Assembly (NCBI RefSeq): GCF_021502675.1
Contig: NZ_JAKFHA010000014.1
Location: 60,214-106,737 of the forward strand
Direction of reading: 5' to 3'
Source of the DNA: Yinghuangia soli
Lineage (GTDB): Bacteria; Actinomycetota; Actinomycetes; Streptomycetales; Streptomycetaceae
Length of the DNA: 46,524 nucleotides
This document shows positions 9,094 to 15,912 of this stretch, piece by piece. The first letter of the stretch is position 1. The number at the start of each line of letters is the position of its first letter. The position numbers and the translations under genes are program-made. The notes under the pieces are model-generated. The model saw only the letters and a list, made by a program, of their open reading frames with translations. It was not told the origin of the DNA and ran no database searches.

Positions 9094-9474
9094 TCAGCAG
9101 GTCGAATGCACCAGCGCTCCGACCGCCCGCCCCGCGGCGGCCAGTTCGTTGTACGCGGCGACCGCTTCCCGGGTCTCCAGCGCCCGCCACTCGATGCCCT
9201 TGGCATCGAGGAAATCCGTGGTCTCCGCGGGCACTTCCAGCCGCAGGTCCATACCGCGGCTCAGCACCACGATGTCGCAGCCGTGCTCCAGGAGCTCCTC
9301 GACGTCGGCAATCTGCACGCCCGGCGAGTGCCGGGTGCCGGTCTCGTCCCAGTCCCACGCGCGCCCGCCGCCCGGATACGCCTTCAAGTCCTTGTGCCGC
9401 CCCAGCCCTTCGGCGTCGAGCTCGTCCCAAGCCAGGTGCGTGATGCGCGGCGACCGCGCGGATATTTCAGTCAC
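9094..9474 (-). CDS. Mth938-like domain (DUF498) protein
   Basis: A 126-aa protein with the Mth938/NDUFAF3-like fold pattern: SPRITHLAWDELDAEGLGRHKDLKAYPGGGRAWDWDETGTRHSPG, then DVEELLEHGCDIVVLSRGMDLRLEVP and a helical C-terminus (TREAVAAYNELAAAGRAVGALVHSTC). Family members are small cytosolic proteins without an established biochemical role in bacteria; the human relative assists complex I assembly. The GTG at 9472-9474 (VTEISARSP) gives the family length; the frame stays open to an ATG at 9534, but that would run into an inverted repeat. The ribosome-binding site is weak. It is convergent with the sigma-like gene. Confidence 0.85.
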   Translation of the reverse strand: MTEISARSPRITHLAWDELDAEGLGRHKDLKAYPGGGRAWDWDETGTRHSPGVQIADVEELLEHGCDIVVLSRGMDLRLEVPAETTDFLDAKGIEWRALETREAVAAYNELAAAGRAVGALVHSTC

Positions 9475-9508
9475 GCGGCCATCATGCCCCACCCGGCCAC
9501 GTCCAACT

Positions 9509-9551
9509 CCAGAGTTATCCACAGTCGTACGCAAGTTGTGGATAACTCTGG
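9509..9551. repeat. Perfect 15-bp inverted repeat with paired DnaA-box sequences
   Basis: CCAGAGTTATCCACA at 9509-9523 is repeated as its exact complement at 9537-9551 with a 13-nt spacer. Each arm contains TTATCCACA, the classical DnaA-box 9-mer. It lies between the cupin stop (9571) and the Mth938-like start (9474), so it could be a cupin terminator, a DnaA-binding pair, or both. Its AT content is unusual against the surroundings. Confidence 0.75.
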
Positions 9552-9570
9552 CGCCGGAACCGCCCCCGGT

Positions 9571-9945
9571 TCACTGGGCCCAGGGCAGCGGCATGGTGTC
9601 GCCGCCGACCACTCCGGCGCGCGAGGCACCGGATCCCATGCAGACGGCGGCGAAGCCGCTGTCCGGGTCGGCGGTGACCTGCCGCGGGATGTCGGCCGGG
9701 ACGACCAGGGTGTCGCCGGCGGCCAGTTCGTGCCGGGTGCCGTCGATCTCGACGGTCGCCCCGCCGGCGATGAAGGTCCACACCTGCGCGCAGCTGATGG
9801 TGTGCAGCGGACCGGCGCTGCCGGCCGCGGCGTCGACGCGCCACATGGCCTGGTCGCTGTCGCCCTGGCTCGGCGAGACCAGGGTGGTCATGACTGCGGA
9901 AGGGGTCTCGGTGCGGCGGGCTTCGGCGGCGCGGATGACGGTCAT
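9571..9945 (-). CDS. Small single-domain cupin protein
   Basis: A 124-aa cupin: MTVIRAAEARRTETPSAVMTTL, then a beta-barrel core with CAQVWTFIAGGATVEIDGTRHELAAGDTLVVPADIPRQVTADPDSGFAAVCMGSG. The standard cupin histidines are largely missing: motif 1 has CAQVW in place of HxH, and motif 2 has PADIPRQV in place of PxxxxH. Metal-dependent catalysis is therefore doubtful, and a binding or sensor role is possible. The ATG at 9943-9945 has a strong GGAGAG ribosome-binding site 11 nt upstream. A sigma70-type promoter with overlapping palindromes lies immediately upstream. Confidence 0.85.
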   Translation of the reverse strand: MTVIRAAEARRTETPSAVMTTLVSPSQGDSDQAMWRVDAAAGSAGPLHTISCAQVWTFIAGGATVEIDGTRHELAAGDTLVVPADIPRQVTADPDSGFAAVCMGSGASRAGVVGGDTMPLPWAQ

Positions 9946-9965
9946 ACGGTTTCTCGCTCTCCTGC

Positions 9966-10017
9966 AGATGGACAACTCTGTTGTCGAAATAGTGAACCAG
10001 GTTGTCCATCTCGTCAA
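9966..10017 (-). promoter_or_regulatory. Cupin promoter with overlapping palindromic operators
   Basis: On the minus strand, TTGACG (10012-10017) and CACTAT (9989-9994) are separated by exactly 17 nt, a good sigma70-type promoter. An 11-bp perfect inverted repeat, AGATGGACAAC at 9966-9976 and its complement at 10001-10011, brackets the -10. The tighter palindrome GACAAC-TCT-GTTGTC (9971-9985) sits around the expected start site. This arrangement is typical of a repressor operator; the cognate repressor is not identified. Confidence 0.7.
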
Positions 10018-10041
10018 GCGTCAATTCCTCGGCCGTCGTGC

Positions 10042-10812
10042 TCAGACCACGGTCAGCGCCAGGAAATCCTCATTGGCCTTCGGCATGATCCCGCCGTCGT
10101 TCCCGCTCCCGCCGCCGAGCGAAGGTAGGCCGACCACCAGGACATTGCTGCCTGCCGCAGCCCCGCTGCCGGCGCCCAACCGGCACCGTACGCCGCGGAC
10201 GATGTCCGACTCGCCGACCGCGAACTCCCAGCCTGCCAGGGCGGTTCCGGCCCTGGTCACGGCCACCGCCGGCACATTTCGCCAGGCCCCGGACTCCGCA
10301 TCGAAGCGCTCCAGCACCAACCCGCCACCGCCGCCCGCAGGGCGGCCCTGAAGCGTGACGGACACTCCGAACCGGTCGTACCGACCGCTCAGGACGTTGT
10401 ACGCCCGCACCGTGAACTCCGCGGGAGGACCGCCGCGCACCAGATCGATCCGGCCGCCGGGCGCGTCCGCATCGATGTCGAACATGGTGAACCCGCCCGG
10501 GGGCTGCACGACCACGGAACCCCGCGTAATGCGCGACGCGACCGGAGCCGGCGGCGAACCCCCGGCCCCCTGGGCCGACGACGAGGCCGAGGACGGAGTC
10601 CCGGCGGGCACACCGCCACCCGAAGGACTCCGCGACGGCACCGGCGACCCGCTCGGCAGCGCTGCACCGGCGGACGGCGAACTCCCCTGCGCTACCGATC
10701 CGGAAGGCGAGGCCGACTTCCCCTTCCCACCCCCGGGCGAGCATCCGGCGAGCATCAGGACGGCACCCACCGCCGCAGCCGCGACGACCCTGCCCGCGCG
10801 ATTGCCCGCCAT
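10042..10812 (-). CDS. Secreted lipoprotein, paralogue of the lipoprotein at 12905-13669
   Basis: A 256-aa protein with a lipoprotein signal peptide (AGNRAGRVVAAAAVGAVLMLAGC; lipobox LAGC near residue 24). A Gly/Ser/Pro-rich linker runs to about residue 95, then a beta-rich domain follows: GGRIDLVRGGPPAEFTVRAYN, RFGVSVTLQG, GLVLERFDAESGAWRNVPA. The same segments occur in the second lipoprotein (IDLRRGGPAQEITITMRN, GIVVERYDAKAGVWRNVP), so the two are paralogues. The ATG at 10810-10812 has GGGAG upstream. The domain is a predicted extracellular beta-sandwich exposed on the membrane; its ligand is unknown. Confidence 0.85.
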   Translation of the reverse strand: MAGNRAGRVVAAAAVGAVLMLAGCSPGGGKGKSASPSGSVAQGSSPSAGAALPSGSPVPSRSPSGGGVPAGTPSSASSSAQGAGGSPPAPVASRITRGSVVVQPPGGFTMFDIDADAPGGRIDLVRGGPPAEFTVRAYNVLSGRYDRFGVSVTLQGRPAGGGGGLVLERFDAESGAWRNVPAVAVTRAGTALAGWEFAVGESDIVRGVRCRLGAGSGAAAGSNVLVVGLPSLGGGSGNDGGIMPKANEDFLALTVV

Positions 10813-10945
10813 CGAGCTCCCGCTTTCCCCGTCGGTCCGACCTCCGCACTGGCACGCCGCCCAAGGACGCGGACGCCAGTGTGCTCCCGCACCCGCCACC
10901 CGCACCAGACTTCACGGTACGCGGGGCAGCAGCAGGCACCGGAAA

Positions 10946-10978
10946 GTTATCCACACCTTTGCGCGACCTGTGGACAAC
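10946..10978. repeat. Second DnaA-box-like inverted pair
   Basis: GTTATCCACA (10946-10955) faces TGTGGACAAC (10969-10978) across a 13-nt spacer. The left arm contains the E. coli-type DnaA box TTATCCACA; the right arm reads TTGTCCACA on the other strand, the form reported as the Streptomyces consensus. Spacing is identical to the pair at 9509-9551. It lies between the lipoprotein start and the LuxR-regulator stop. Confidence 0.65.
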
Positions 10979-11004
10979 TGCGCGCGTGCGGCAGGCGCTG
11001 CCGG

Positions 11005-12006
11005 TCAGCCCTCCGCGTCGAGGTCGAGCCAGCCGCGCTGCGCGGCCAGCACGCCGGCCTGGAAGCGGCTGCGGGCGCCGAGGTGTTCCATGAGATCGGC
11101 GGCGATCCGCCGGGCGGTGCGCGGCGAGACGCCGAGCCGCTTGGAGATCGCCTCGTCGGTCAGCCCCTGGCCGAGCAGGCGCAGGGTCTCGCGCTCCGGC
11201 GCGGTGAGGCCGCGGGTGTCGCGCTGTTCGACCTCGCCCAGCGGACGGGCCGACGACCAGATGCCCTCGAACAGCGCGCACAGCGCGGTGAGGGTGCCGT
11301 GGCCGTGCAGCACCAGCGCGCCGTGCGCGGTGTCGTCCCCGTTCACCGGGATCATCGCGACCCGGCGGTCCACGATGATCATGCGGACCGGCAGCGACGG
11401 CGCAGTACGCACCTGCCCGCCGTTCTCGGCAAGCCAGTTCGCGTACGCGATGCTCGGCGGGCTGTTCCGCACGCTGTCGAGGTACAGGCTGCGCATCCGG
11501 ACGCCGCGGCCCAGCACATCGAGGTCGAGCGGCTTGGACGCCTCCATGTTCTCCATGGTCTGCGCACCGTCGGGCGAGAACGACATCGCCTCGAACTGCA
11601 CGCTCGCGGCGAGTTCGGCCACCCGGTCGCGGATCCGGTCCAGCCCGAGCACCTGCTCGACGTCCGGCTGCGCGGAACTGGGCCGCAGGTCCGCGTATTC
11701 GGCGATCATCTGCGCGGCCGCCGCGCGGGATTCGGCGACCCGCTGCTGCTGGGCCGCGAGTTCGGCCTGCTGGCGGGCCAGCAGCACCTCCATGCCGGCC
11801 TCGGGGCTGACCGCCCGGAGTTCGCCCGGATATTCGAACGACTCGCGCAGCAGGGCGAGTTCGCTCAACCGGTCAAGCGCCGAGCGGACCTCTTTGTCGG
11901 CGAGCCCGGTCCGGCTGACCAGGTCGGCCACCCCGCCTTGCGGGGCCACCAGCATGGCCTTGTAGACGCGCTCGCTGTCGCCGTCCAATCCCAGTAATTG
12001 CAGCAC
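11005..12006 (-). CDS. TrmB/LuxR-type transcriptional regulator with a TTA codon
   Basis: A 333-aa regulator. Residues 1-65 resemble a TrmB-type winged helix (LLGLDGDSERVYKAMLVAPQGGVADLVSRTGLADKEVRSALDRLSELALL). A helical segment follows (LLARQQAELAAQQQRVAESRAAAAQMI), then a phospholipase-D-like sensor portion (RSLYLDSVRNSPPSIAYANWL, PVRMIIVDRRVAMIPVN). A C-terminal LuxR HTH contains LTAPERETLRLLGQGLTDEAISKRLGVSPRTARRIAADLMEHLGARSRFQAGVLA. The GTG at 12004-12006 is closely preceded by GGGGGAG. Codon 4 is TTA (11995-11997), which in streptomycetes needs the bldA tRNA, so translation may be growth-phase dependent. It is divergent from the 106-aa gene and is likely its regulator. Confidence 0.88.
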   Translation of the reverse strand: MLQLLGLDGDSERVYKAMLVAPQGGVADLVSRTGLADKEVRSALDRLSELALLRESFEYPGELRAVSPEAGMEVLLARQQAELAAQQQRVAESRAAAAQMIAEYADLRPSSAQPDVEQVLGLDRIRDRVAELAASVQFEAMSFSPDGAQTMENMEASKPLDLDVLGRGVRMRSLYLDSVRNSPPSIAYANWLAENGGQVRTAPSLPVRMIIVDRRVAMIPVNGDDTAHGALVLHGHGTLTALCALFEGIWSSARPLGEVEQRDTRGLTAPERETLRLLGQGLTDEAISKRLGVSPRTARRIAADLMEHLGARSRFQAGVLAAQRGWLDLDAEG

Positions 12007-12095
12007 TGCTCCCCCAGCCGTACGACGTTCACGGGCTGTCGGATTATGACAGTGAGTCCCGGCACATATACCGAAGCTGACTGTCCGTGAGCATT

Positions 12096-12122
12096 CAAGG
12101 ACACAACCGGCCAAGGACACAA
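12096..12122 (+). promoter_or_regulatory. Two direct repeats in the regulator/106-aa-protein intergenic region
   Basis: CAAGGACACAA occurs exactly twice, at 12096-12106 and 12112-12122, with a 16-bp period. The repeats lie 54-80 bp upstream of the plus-strand ATG at 12176. A TATGAC -10-like hexamer is at 12141-12146. The spacing is right for activator half-sites next to the promoter. Nearby CTGTC/GACAG arms also occur. LuxR-regulator binding is inferred. Confidence 0.5.
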
Positions 12123-12175
12123 ACGTCCAGCTTGCCTGGATATGACAAGTGTCCCGGTACCCGCACGCTCGTGTC

Positions 12176-12496
12176 ATGTATCTGATCCACGCGCAGCTCG
12201 CGCCTTGCCCTGGTGGTGCGTTGCCGACCGGCACCGCCGCCCTCATCAGCGCCGCGGCGGAAACCGACGACGGCCTTGAACACACCATCCTGCACCCGCA
12301 AGCGCTGCCGCACCCGGTACTCGGACTATTCGTCGCCGCAGAATCCTTGCTCGCCGCCGAGGAAGCCGCGTTGCGGCTGTGCCGGCGGGCCGCTCGCGTG
12401 GTGCCTTCTTTGGCCGGAATTACCGTCGTCTCGTGCGGAGCGCCACTGGTTCCGGACTACTACGAGCGTTTACTGGCCGCCACACCGGGCGCCTGA
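12176..12496 (+). CDS. 106-aa protein of unknown function divergent from the LuxR regulator
   Basis: A protein starting MYLIHAQLAPCPGGALPTGTAALISAAAETDDGLEHTILHPQALPHPVLGLFVAAESLLAAEEAALRLCRRA. It is a compact alpha/beta sequence without signal peptide or membrane helix. Two histidine-containing segments (LEHTILHPQALPHPV) could fold as a ferredoxin-like small domain. I do not recognise a family with a known role. The ATG at 12176 was preferred to an upstream ATG at 12149 because MYLIHAQL is a natural strand start. Position next to the TTA-containing regulator and upstream of the small repeat peptide suggests one regulated cassette. A strong terminator follows at 12546-12573. Confidence 0.75.
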   Translation: MYLIHAQLAPCPGGALPTGTAALISAAAETDDGLEHTILHPQALPHPVLGLFVAAESLLAAEEAALRLCRRAARVVPSLAGITVVSCGAPLVPDYYERLLAATPGA

Positions 12497-12545
12497 GGCA
12501 CCGGATCCCTGCGCACCACCTGACCTGCGACCCGACGCACCCGGA

Positions 12546-12573
12546 AGGGGCCGGCTCGGACGAGCCGGCCCCT
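12546..12573 (+). terminator. Hairpin terminator after the 106-aa gene
   Basis: Perfect 12-bp stem (AGGGGCCGGCTC at 12546-12557, complement at 12562-12573) with a GGAC tetraloop, about 50 bp past the stop codon. It lacks a long T-tract. Confidence 0.7.
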
Positions 12574-12625
12574 CCGTGCGTCCGGCACCCGCGCGCTGTC
12601 CCGAAGCGGCCTTCATGGCCTGCTT

Positions 12626-12676
12626 AGGTCAGGGCCGCTTCCGGCCACTCCGGATTGCTGACATGCCCCCTGACCT
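12626..12676. promoter_or_regulatory. Inverted repeat upstream of the 41-aa peptide gene
   Basis: AGGTCAGGG (12626-12634) and its exact complement (12668-12676) are separated by 33 nt and lie 120-170 bp upstream of the peptide ATG. The right arm is part of CCTGACCTGCG, which also occurs at 12519-12529. It may be an operator or leader-RNA element. No promoter hexamers could be fixed. Confidence 0.3.
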
Positions 12677-12795
12677 GCGGCAAAGCTGAACACAAGCCGG
12701 AGGGGAGCACCCCCGGCAGGCACCGGGACGACACCGCGGATCGCCCCGACGCACGGCCCGCACCCACCCCAAGCCATCCTTCAGGGAGCTTCGCC

Positions 12796-12921
12796 ATGCC
12801 CGCATACATCCTCAAGGCCGCCGCGGTCACCACCTCCGCCACCGACAACGGCAACTTCGGCTGGCAGTTCACCGACAACGGGAACTTCGGCTGGCAGCGG
12901 CACGTCACGTCCGCGCGGTGA
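12796..12921 (+). CDS. 41-aa peptide with tandem TDNGNFGWQ repeat (candidate signalling or precursor peptide)
   Basis: A short gene with a clear ribosome-binding site (CAGGGAGCTTCGCC before ATG, 8-nt spacing). The N-terminal half, MPAYILKAAAVTTSA, is followed by two copies of TDNGNFGWQ separated by one Phe, then RHVTSAR. The repeat is nearly exact in DNA too: two 27-bp copies, one mismatch, 30-bp period. There is no signal peptide. An in-frame open stretch extends upstream to 12655, but the ribosome-binding site supports 12796. The gene ends tail-to-tail with the lipoprotein at 12905, overlapping by 17 bp. The repeated Asn/Gly/Trp core suggests a modified peptide (RiPP-like) precursor or signal. 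No modification enzyme is encoded nearby, so function is unknown. Confidence 0.65.
   Translation: MPAYILKAAAVTTSATDNGNFGWQFTDNGNFGWQRHVTSAR
12841..12897 (+). repeat. Tandem 30-bp repeat inside the peptide gene
   Basis: Copies at 12841-12867 and 12871-12897 differ at one silent position (GGC versus GGG) and are separated by TTC. The period of 30 bp equals ten codons, so the repeat is maintained in frame. Confidence 0.9.
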
Positions 12922-13669
12922 GGTCGTAGCCCTTGTAGCCGGGCCGGGCCGCGTCGATGTCCTCGCTCTTCGAGAGGGGATCGACGACCTCGACCATGAA
13001 GTCCGCCGTGCCGACCGGCCCTTCCTTCTTCGCGCTGACGCGGTAGCGCTCGACACGCACCTCGTCCTTGGCGAGCGGCGAACCGCCCGGCACCATGGAG
13101 AACGGGAACGCGTCGTTCGCCACCCGCAGCGGCACGTTGCGCCACACCCCGGCCTTCGCGTCGTACCGCTCCACGACGATCCCCTCCTGGTCGTCGGCGC
13201 CCTTCACGTGGCTGATCATGAACTCCATCTGGAACATCACCGCCAGGCGCGGATAGGCGACCGTGTTGCCGTTGCGCATCGTGATGGTGATCTCCTGGGC
13301 CGGCCCGCCCCGCCGCAGGTCGATCCGCGTGCCGGCCGGCGCAATGGTGACGGCCAGCTTGGTGGGCACGCGCGGCTTGGACGTCGAAGGGGCGGGAGGC
13401 GCAGGAGACTTCGACGGCGCGGCGGTCGTCGGTGCCGGGGTCGCGGACGCTGTGGCCGCCGCAGACGTGGCGGGCGCAGGAGATTCCGGGTCCTTCTGCG
13501 ATGCGGAAGGCTCCGGCGCGGCCGACGACGCCGGCGCCGAGCTGCTCGGGGCCGCTCGCACCGCACTCTTCGGGTCGTCGTCCCCGCATCCTGCCAGCAC
13601 CGTCGCGAGCAGGACGACCGCCGCCGCCCCGCCCGCTGCCCGGCCGCCTATGCCGCCACGTCTCCGCAT
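12905..13669 (-). CDS. Secreted lipoprotein, paralogue of the lipoprotein at 10042-10812
   Basis: A 254-aa protein with basic N-terminus, hydrophobic core and lipobox (GGAAAVVLLATVLAGC, Cys near residue 28). An Ala/Pro/Ser/Thr linker reaches about residue 105. A beta-rich domain follows: LAVTIAPAGTRIDLRRGGPAQEITITMRNGNTVAYPRLAVMFQM, GIVVERYDAKAGVWRNVPLRVANDAFPFSMVPGG, VRVERYRVSAKKEGPVGTADFMVEVVDP. It shares the RGGPxxExT and VxERxDAxxGxWRNVP signatures with the other lipoprotein. The ATG has GGGAG 7 nt upstream. The two paralogues flank the regulator/peptide cassette, consistent with insertion of the cassette between duplicated genes. Confidence 0.87.
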   Translation of the reverse strand: MRRRGGIGGRAAGGAAAVVLLATVLAGCGDDDPKSAVRAAPSSSAPASSAAPEPSASQKDPESPAPATSAAATASATPAPTTAAPSKSPAPPAPSTSKPRVPTKLAVTIAPAGTRIDLRRGGPAQEITITMRNGNTVAYPRLAVMFQMEFMISHVKGADDQEGIVVERYDAKAGVWRNVPLRVANDAFPFSMVPGGSPLAKDEVRVERYRVSAKKEGPVGTADFMVEVVDPLSKSEDIDAARPGYKGYDLTART

Positions 13670-13773
13670 CGCCGTCTCCCGTCCGCCCGGTGGCCCCCGT
13701 ATACGAGCCCACCCGGTAAACGCCGGCCTGCGCCGCGGGGTTGCCCGGGCGCGGCGGTCCGCGGAAAAGCACG

Positions 13774-13810
13774 ACGCCCCCGCCGGAACCCGAAGGTCCG
13801 GCGGGGGCGT
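13774..13810 (-). terminator. sucC-sucD terminator
   Basis: Perfect 14-bp stem (13774-13787 and 13797-13810) with a 9-nt loop, about 25 bp beyond the sucD stop on the minus strand. Confidence 0.75.
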
Positions 13811-13834
13811 ACGCGTTCACGCGGTGGGGGCTGG

Positions 13835-14719
13835 TCAGCCCTCCATGATGGCGCGCATCAGGCGGGCCGTCTCGGACGGCGTCTTGCCGACCTTGACGCC
13901 CACGGCCTCGAGCGCGTCCTTCTTCGCCTGCGCGGTGCCGGCCGAGCCGGACACGATCGCACCGGCGTGGCCCATCGTCTTGCCCTCGGGGGCGGTGAAG
14001 CCCGCGACGTAGCCGACGACCGGCTTGGTGATGTGCTCGGCGATGTACGCCGCGGCACGCTCCTCGGCGTCGCCGCCGATCTCGCCGATCATCACGATCG
14101 CGTCGGTGTCCGGGTCGTCCTGGAACGCCTGGAGGCAGTCGATGTGCGTGGTGCCGATGATCGGGTCGCCGCCGATGCCGACCGCGGTCGAGAAGCCGAT
14201 GTCGCGCAGCTCGTACATCATCTGGTACGTCAGCGTGCCCGACTTCGACACCAGGCCGATGCGGCCCGGCTTGGTGATGTCGGCCGGGATGATGCCGGCG
14301 TTCGACTGGCCCGGGGTGATGAGACCGGGGCAGTTCGGGCCGATGATGCGGGTCTTGTTGCCCTTCTGGCCCGCCAGCGCCCAGAACTGGGCGGTGTCGT
14401 GCACCGGGACGCCCTCGGTGATGACGACCGCGAGGCCGATCTCGGCCTCGATGGCCTCGACCACCGCGTCCTTGGTGAACTTCGGCGGTACGAAGATCAC
14501 CGTGACGTCCGCGCCGGTGGCCTCGATGGCCTCGGCCACCGTGCCGAACACCGAGATCTCGGTGCCGTCGACGTCGACCTTCTCGCCGGCCTTGCGCGGG
14601 TTCACGCCGCCGACGATGTTGGTCCCGGAGGCCAGCATGCGGCGGGTGTGCTTCATACCCTCCGAGCCGGTCATGCCCTGGACGATGACCTTGCTGTCCT
14701 TGGTCAGGAAGATAGCCAT
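13835..14719 (-). CDS. sucD: Succinyl-CoA synthetase (ADP/GDP-forming) alpha subunit
   Basis: A 294-aa TCA-cycle enzyme subunit; with SucC it interconverts succinyl-CoA and succinate with nucleotide phosphorylation. The N-terminal CoA-binding Rossmann domain starts [21 protein letters not shown] and includes GVNPRKAG and [19 protein letters not shown]. The ligase domain has [15 protein letters not shown] and [15 protein letters not shown]. The phosphohistidine is in the GHAGAIVSG segment ([23 protein letters not shown]). The ATG is preceded by AGGGAGCC. It starts 17 bp after the sucC stop, in the same operon. Confidence 0.97.
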   Translation of the reverse strand: MAIFLTKDSKVIVQGMTGSEGMKHTRRMLASGTNIVGGVNPRKAGEKVDVDGTEISVFGTVAEAIEATGADVTVIFVPPKFTKDAVVEAIEAEIGLAVVITEGVPVHDTAQFWALAGQKGNKTRIIGPNCPGLITPGQSNAGIIPADITKPGRIGLVSKSGTLTYQMMYELRDIGFSTAVGIGGDPIIGTTHIDCLQAFQDDPDTDAIVMIGEIGGDAEERAAAYIAEHITKPVVGYVAGFTAPEGKTMGHAGAIVSGSAGTAQAKKDALEAVGVKVGKTPSETARLMRAIMEG

Positions 14720-14736
14720 GGCTGGTTCAGGCTCCC

Positions 14737-15912
14737 TTACTTCGCAGCCGCGAGCTCGGCGGCACGGTCGGCCGCGCCGTCCATGGTGTCCACCTGCTCG
14801 ACCAGCGGGTGGTTCGCGTCGGTCAGGATCTGACGACCCAGCTCCGCGTTGTTGCCGTCGAGGCGCACGACGAGCGGCTTGGTGACCGCCTCGCCCTTGC
14901 TCTCGAGCAGCGCGAGGGCCTGCACGATGCCGTTGGCGACCGCGTCGCACGCGGTGATGCCGCCGAAGACGTTGACGAAGACCGACTTGACCGCCGGGTC
15001 GCCCAGGATGATCTCCAGGCCGTTCGCCATGACCTCGGCCGACGCGCCGCCGCCGATGTCGAGGAAGTTGGCGGGCTTGACGTTGCTGTGGTTCTCACCG
15101 GCGTACGCGACGACGTCCAGGGTGCTCATGACGAGACCCGCGCCGTTGCCGATGATGCCGACCTCGCCGTCGAGCTTGACGTAGTTGAGGCCCTTGGCCT
15201 TGGCCGCCGCCTCCAGCGGGTCGGCCGAGTCCTTGTCCTCGAGCGCGGCGTGGTCCGCGTGGCGGAAGTCCGCGTTCTCGTCGAGGGTGACCTTGCCGTC
15301 GAGCGCGATGATCTTGCCCTCGCCGGACTTGATCAGCGGGTTGACCTCGACCAGCGTGGCGTCCTCGGCGACGAAGACGGTCCACAGCCGCTGCAGCACG
15401 TCGACCAGCTGGTCGTGCAGCTCGGCCGGGAACTTCGCGGCCTCGACGATCTCGCGGGCCTTGGCCTCGGTGACGCCCTCGATGGCGTCGACCGCGATCT
15501 TGGCGAGCGCGTCCGGGTTCTCCTCGGCCACGACCTCGATCTCCACGCCGCCCTCGACGGACGCCATGGCGAGGAAGGTGCGGTTGGTCCGGTCGAGCAG
15601 GAAGGAGACGTAGTACTCCTCCGCGATCTCGCCCAGGCCCGCCAGCATGACCTTGTGGACCGTGTGGCCCTTGATGTCCATGCCCAGGATGTCGGTGGCG
15701 CGCTCGACGGCCTCGTCCGGCGAGAACGCCAGCTTGACGCCGCCGGCCTTGCCGCGGCCGCCGACCTTCACCTGGGCCTTGACGACAGCCTTGCCGCCCA
15801 GGCGCTCGGTCGCCGCACGGGCGGCTTCCGGGGTGTCGACGACTTCACCGGGAAGAACCGGCACCTCATGCTTGGCGAAGAGGTCCCTCGCCTGGTACTC
15901 GAACAGGTCCAC
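14737..15912 (-). CDS. sucC: Succinyl-CoA synthetase beta subunit
   Basis: A 391-aa subunit with an N-terminal ATP-grasp domain ([71 protein letters not shown]). The C-terminal ligase/CoA domain contains [18 protein letters not shown]-type sequence ([18 protein letters not shown]), [14 protein letters not shown] and [16 protein letters not shown]. It provides the nucleotide site. The GTG at 15910-15912 has AAGGACGG upstream and gives the usual length of about 390 aa. First gene of sucC-sucD. Confidence 0.97.
   Translation of the reverse strand: MDLFEYQARDLFAKHEVPVLPGEVVDTPEAARAATERLGGKAVVKAQVKVGGRGKAGGVKLAFSPDEAVERATDILGMDIKGHTVHKVMLAGLGEIAEEYYVSFLLDRTNRTFLAMASVEGGVEIEVVAEENPDALAKIAVDAIEGVTEAKAREIVEAAKFPAELHDQLVDVLQRLWTVFVAEDATLVEVNPLIKSGEGKIIALDGKVTLDENADFRHADHAALEDKDSADPLEAAAKAKGLNYVKLDGEVGIIGNGAGLVMSTLDVVAYAGENHSNVKPANFLDIGGGASAEVMANGLEIILGDPAVKSVFVNVFGGITACDAVANGIVQALALLESKGEAVTKPLVVRLDGNNAELGRQILTDANHPLVEQVDTMDGAADRAAELAAAK

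Noticed and set aside
9515-10024. Arg/His-rich minus-strand open frame overlapping the cupin
   Set aside because: It is a frame-shifted shadow of the cupin gene, which has a clear ribosome-binding site and cupin fold pattern.
9509-10978. Chromosomal replication origin based on DnaA boxes
   Set aside because: Only two pairs are present, and dnaA, dnaN and a dense box cluster are absent, so this is not oriC.
12655-12795. Longer 88-aa form of the repeat peptide
   Set aside because: The upstream part is Pro/Arg-rich and unconserved-looking, and the strong ribosome-binding site points to 12796.
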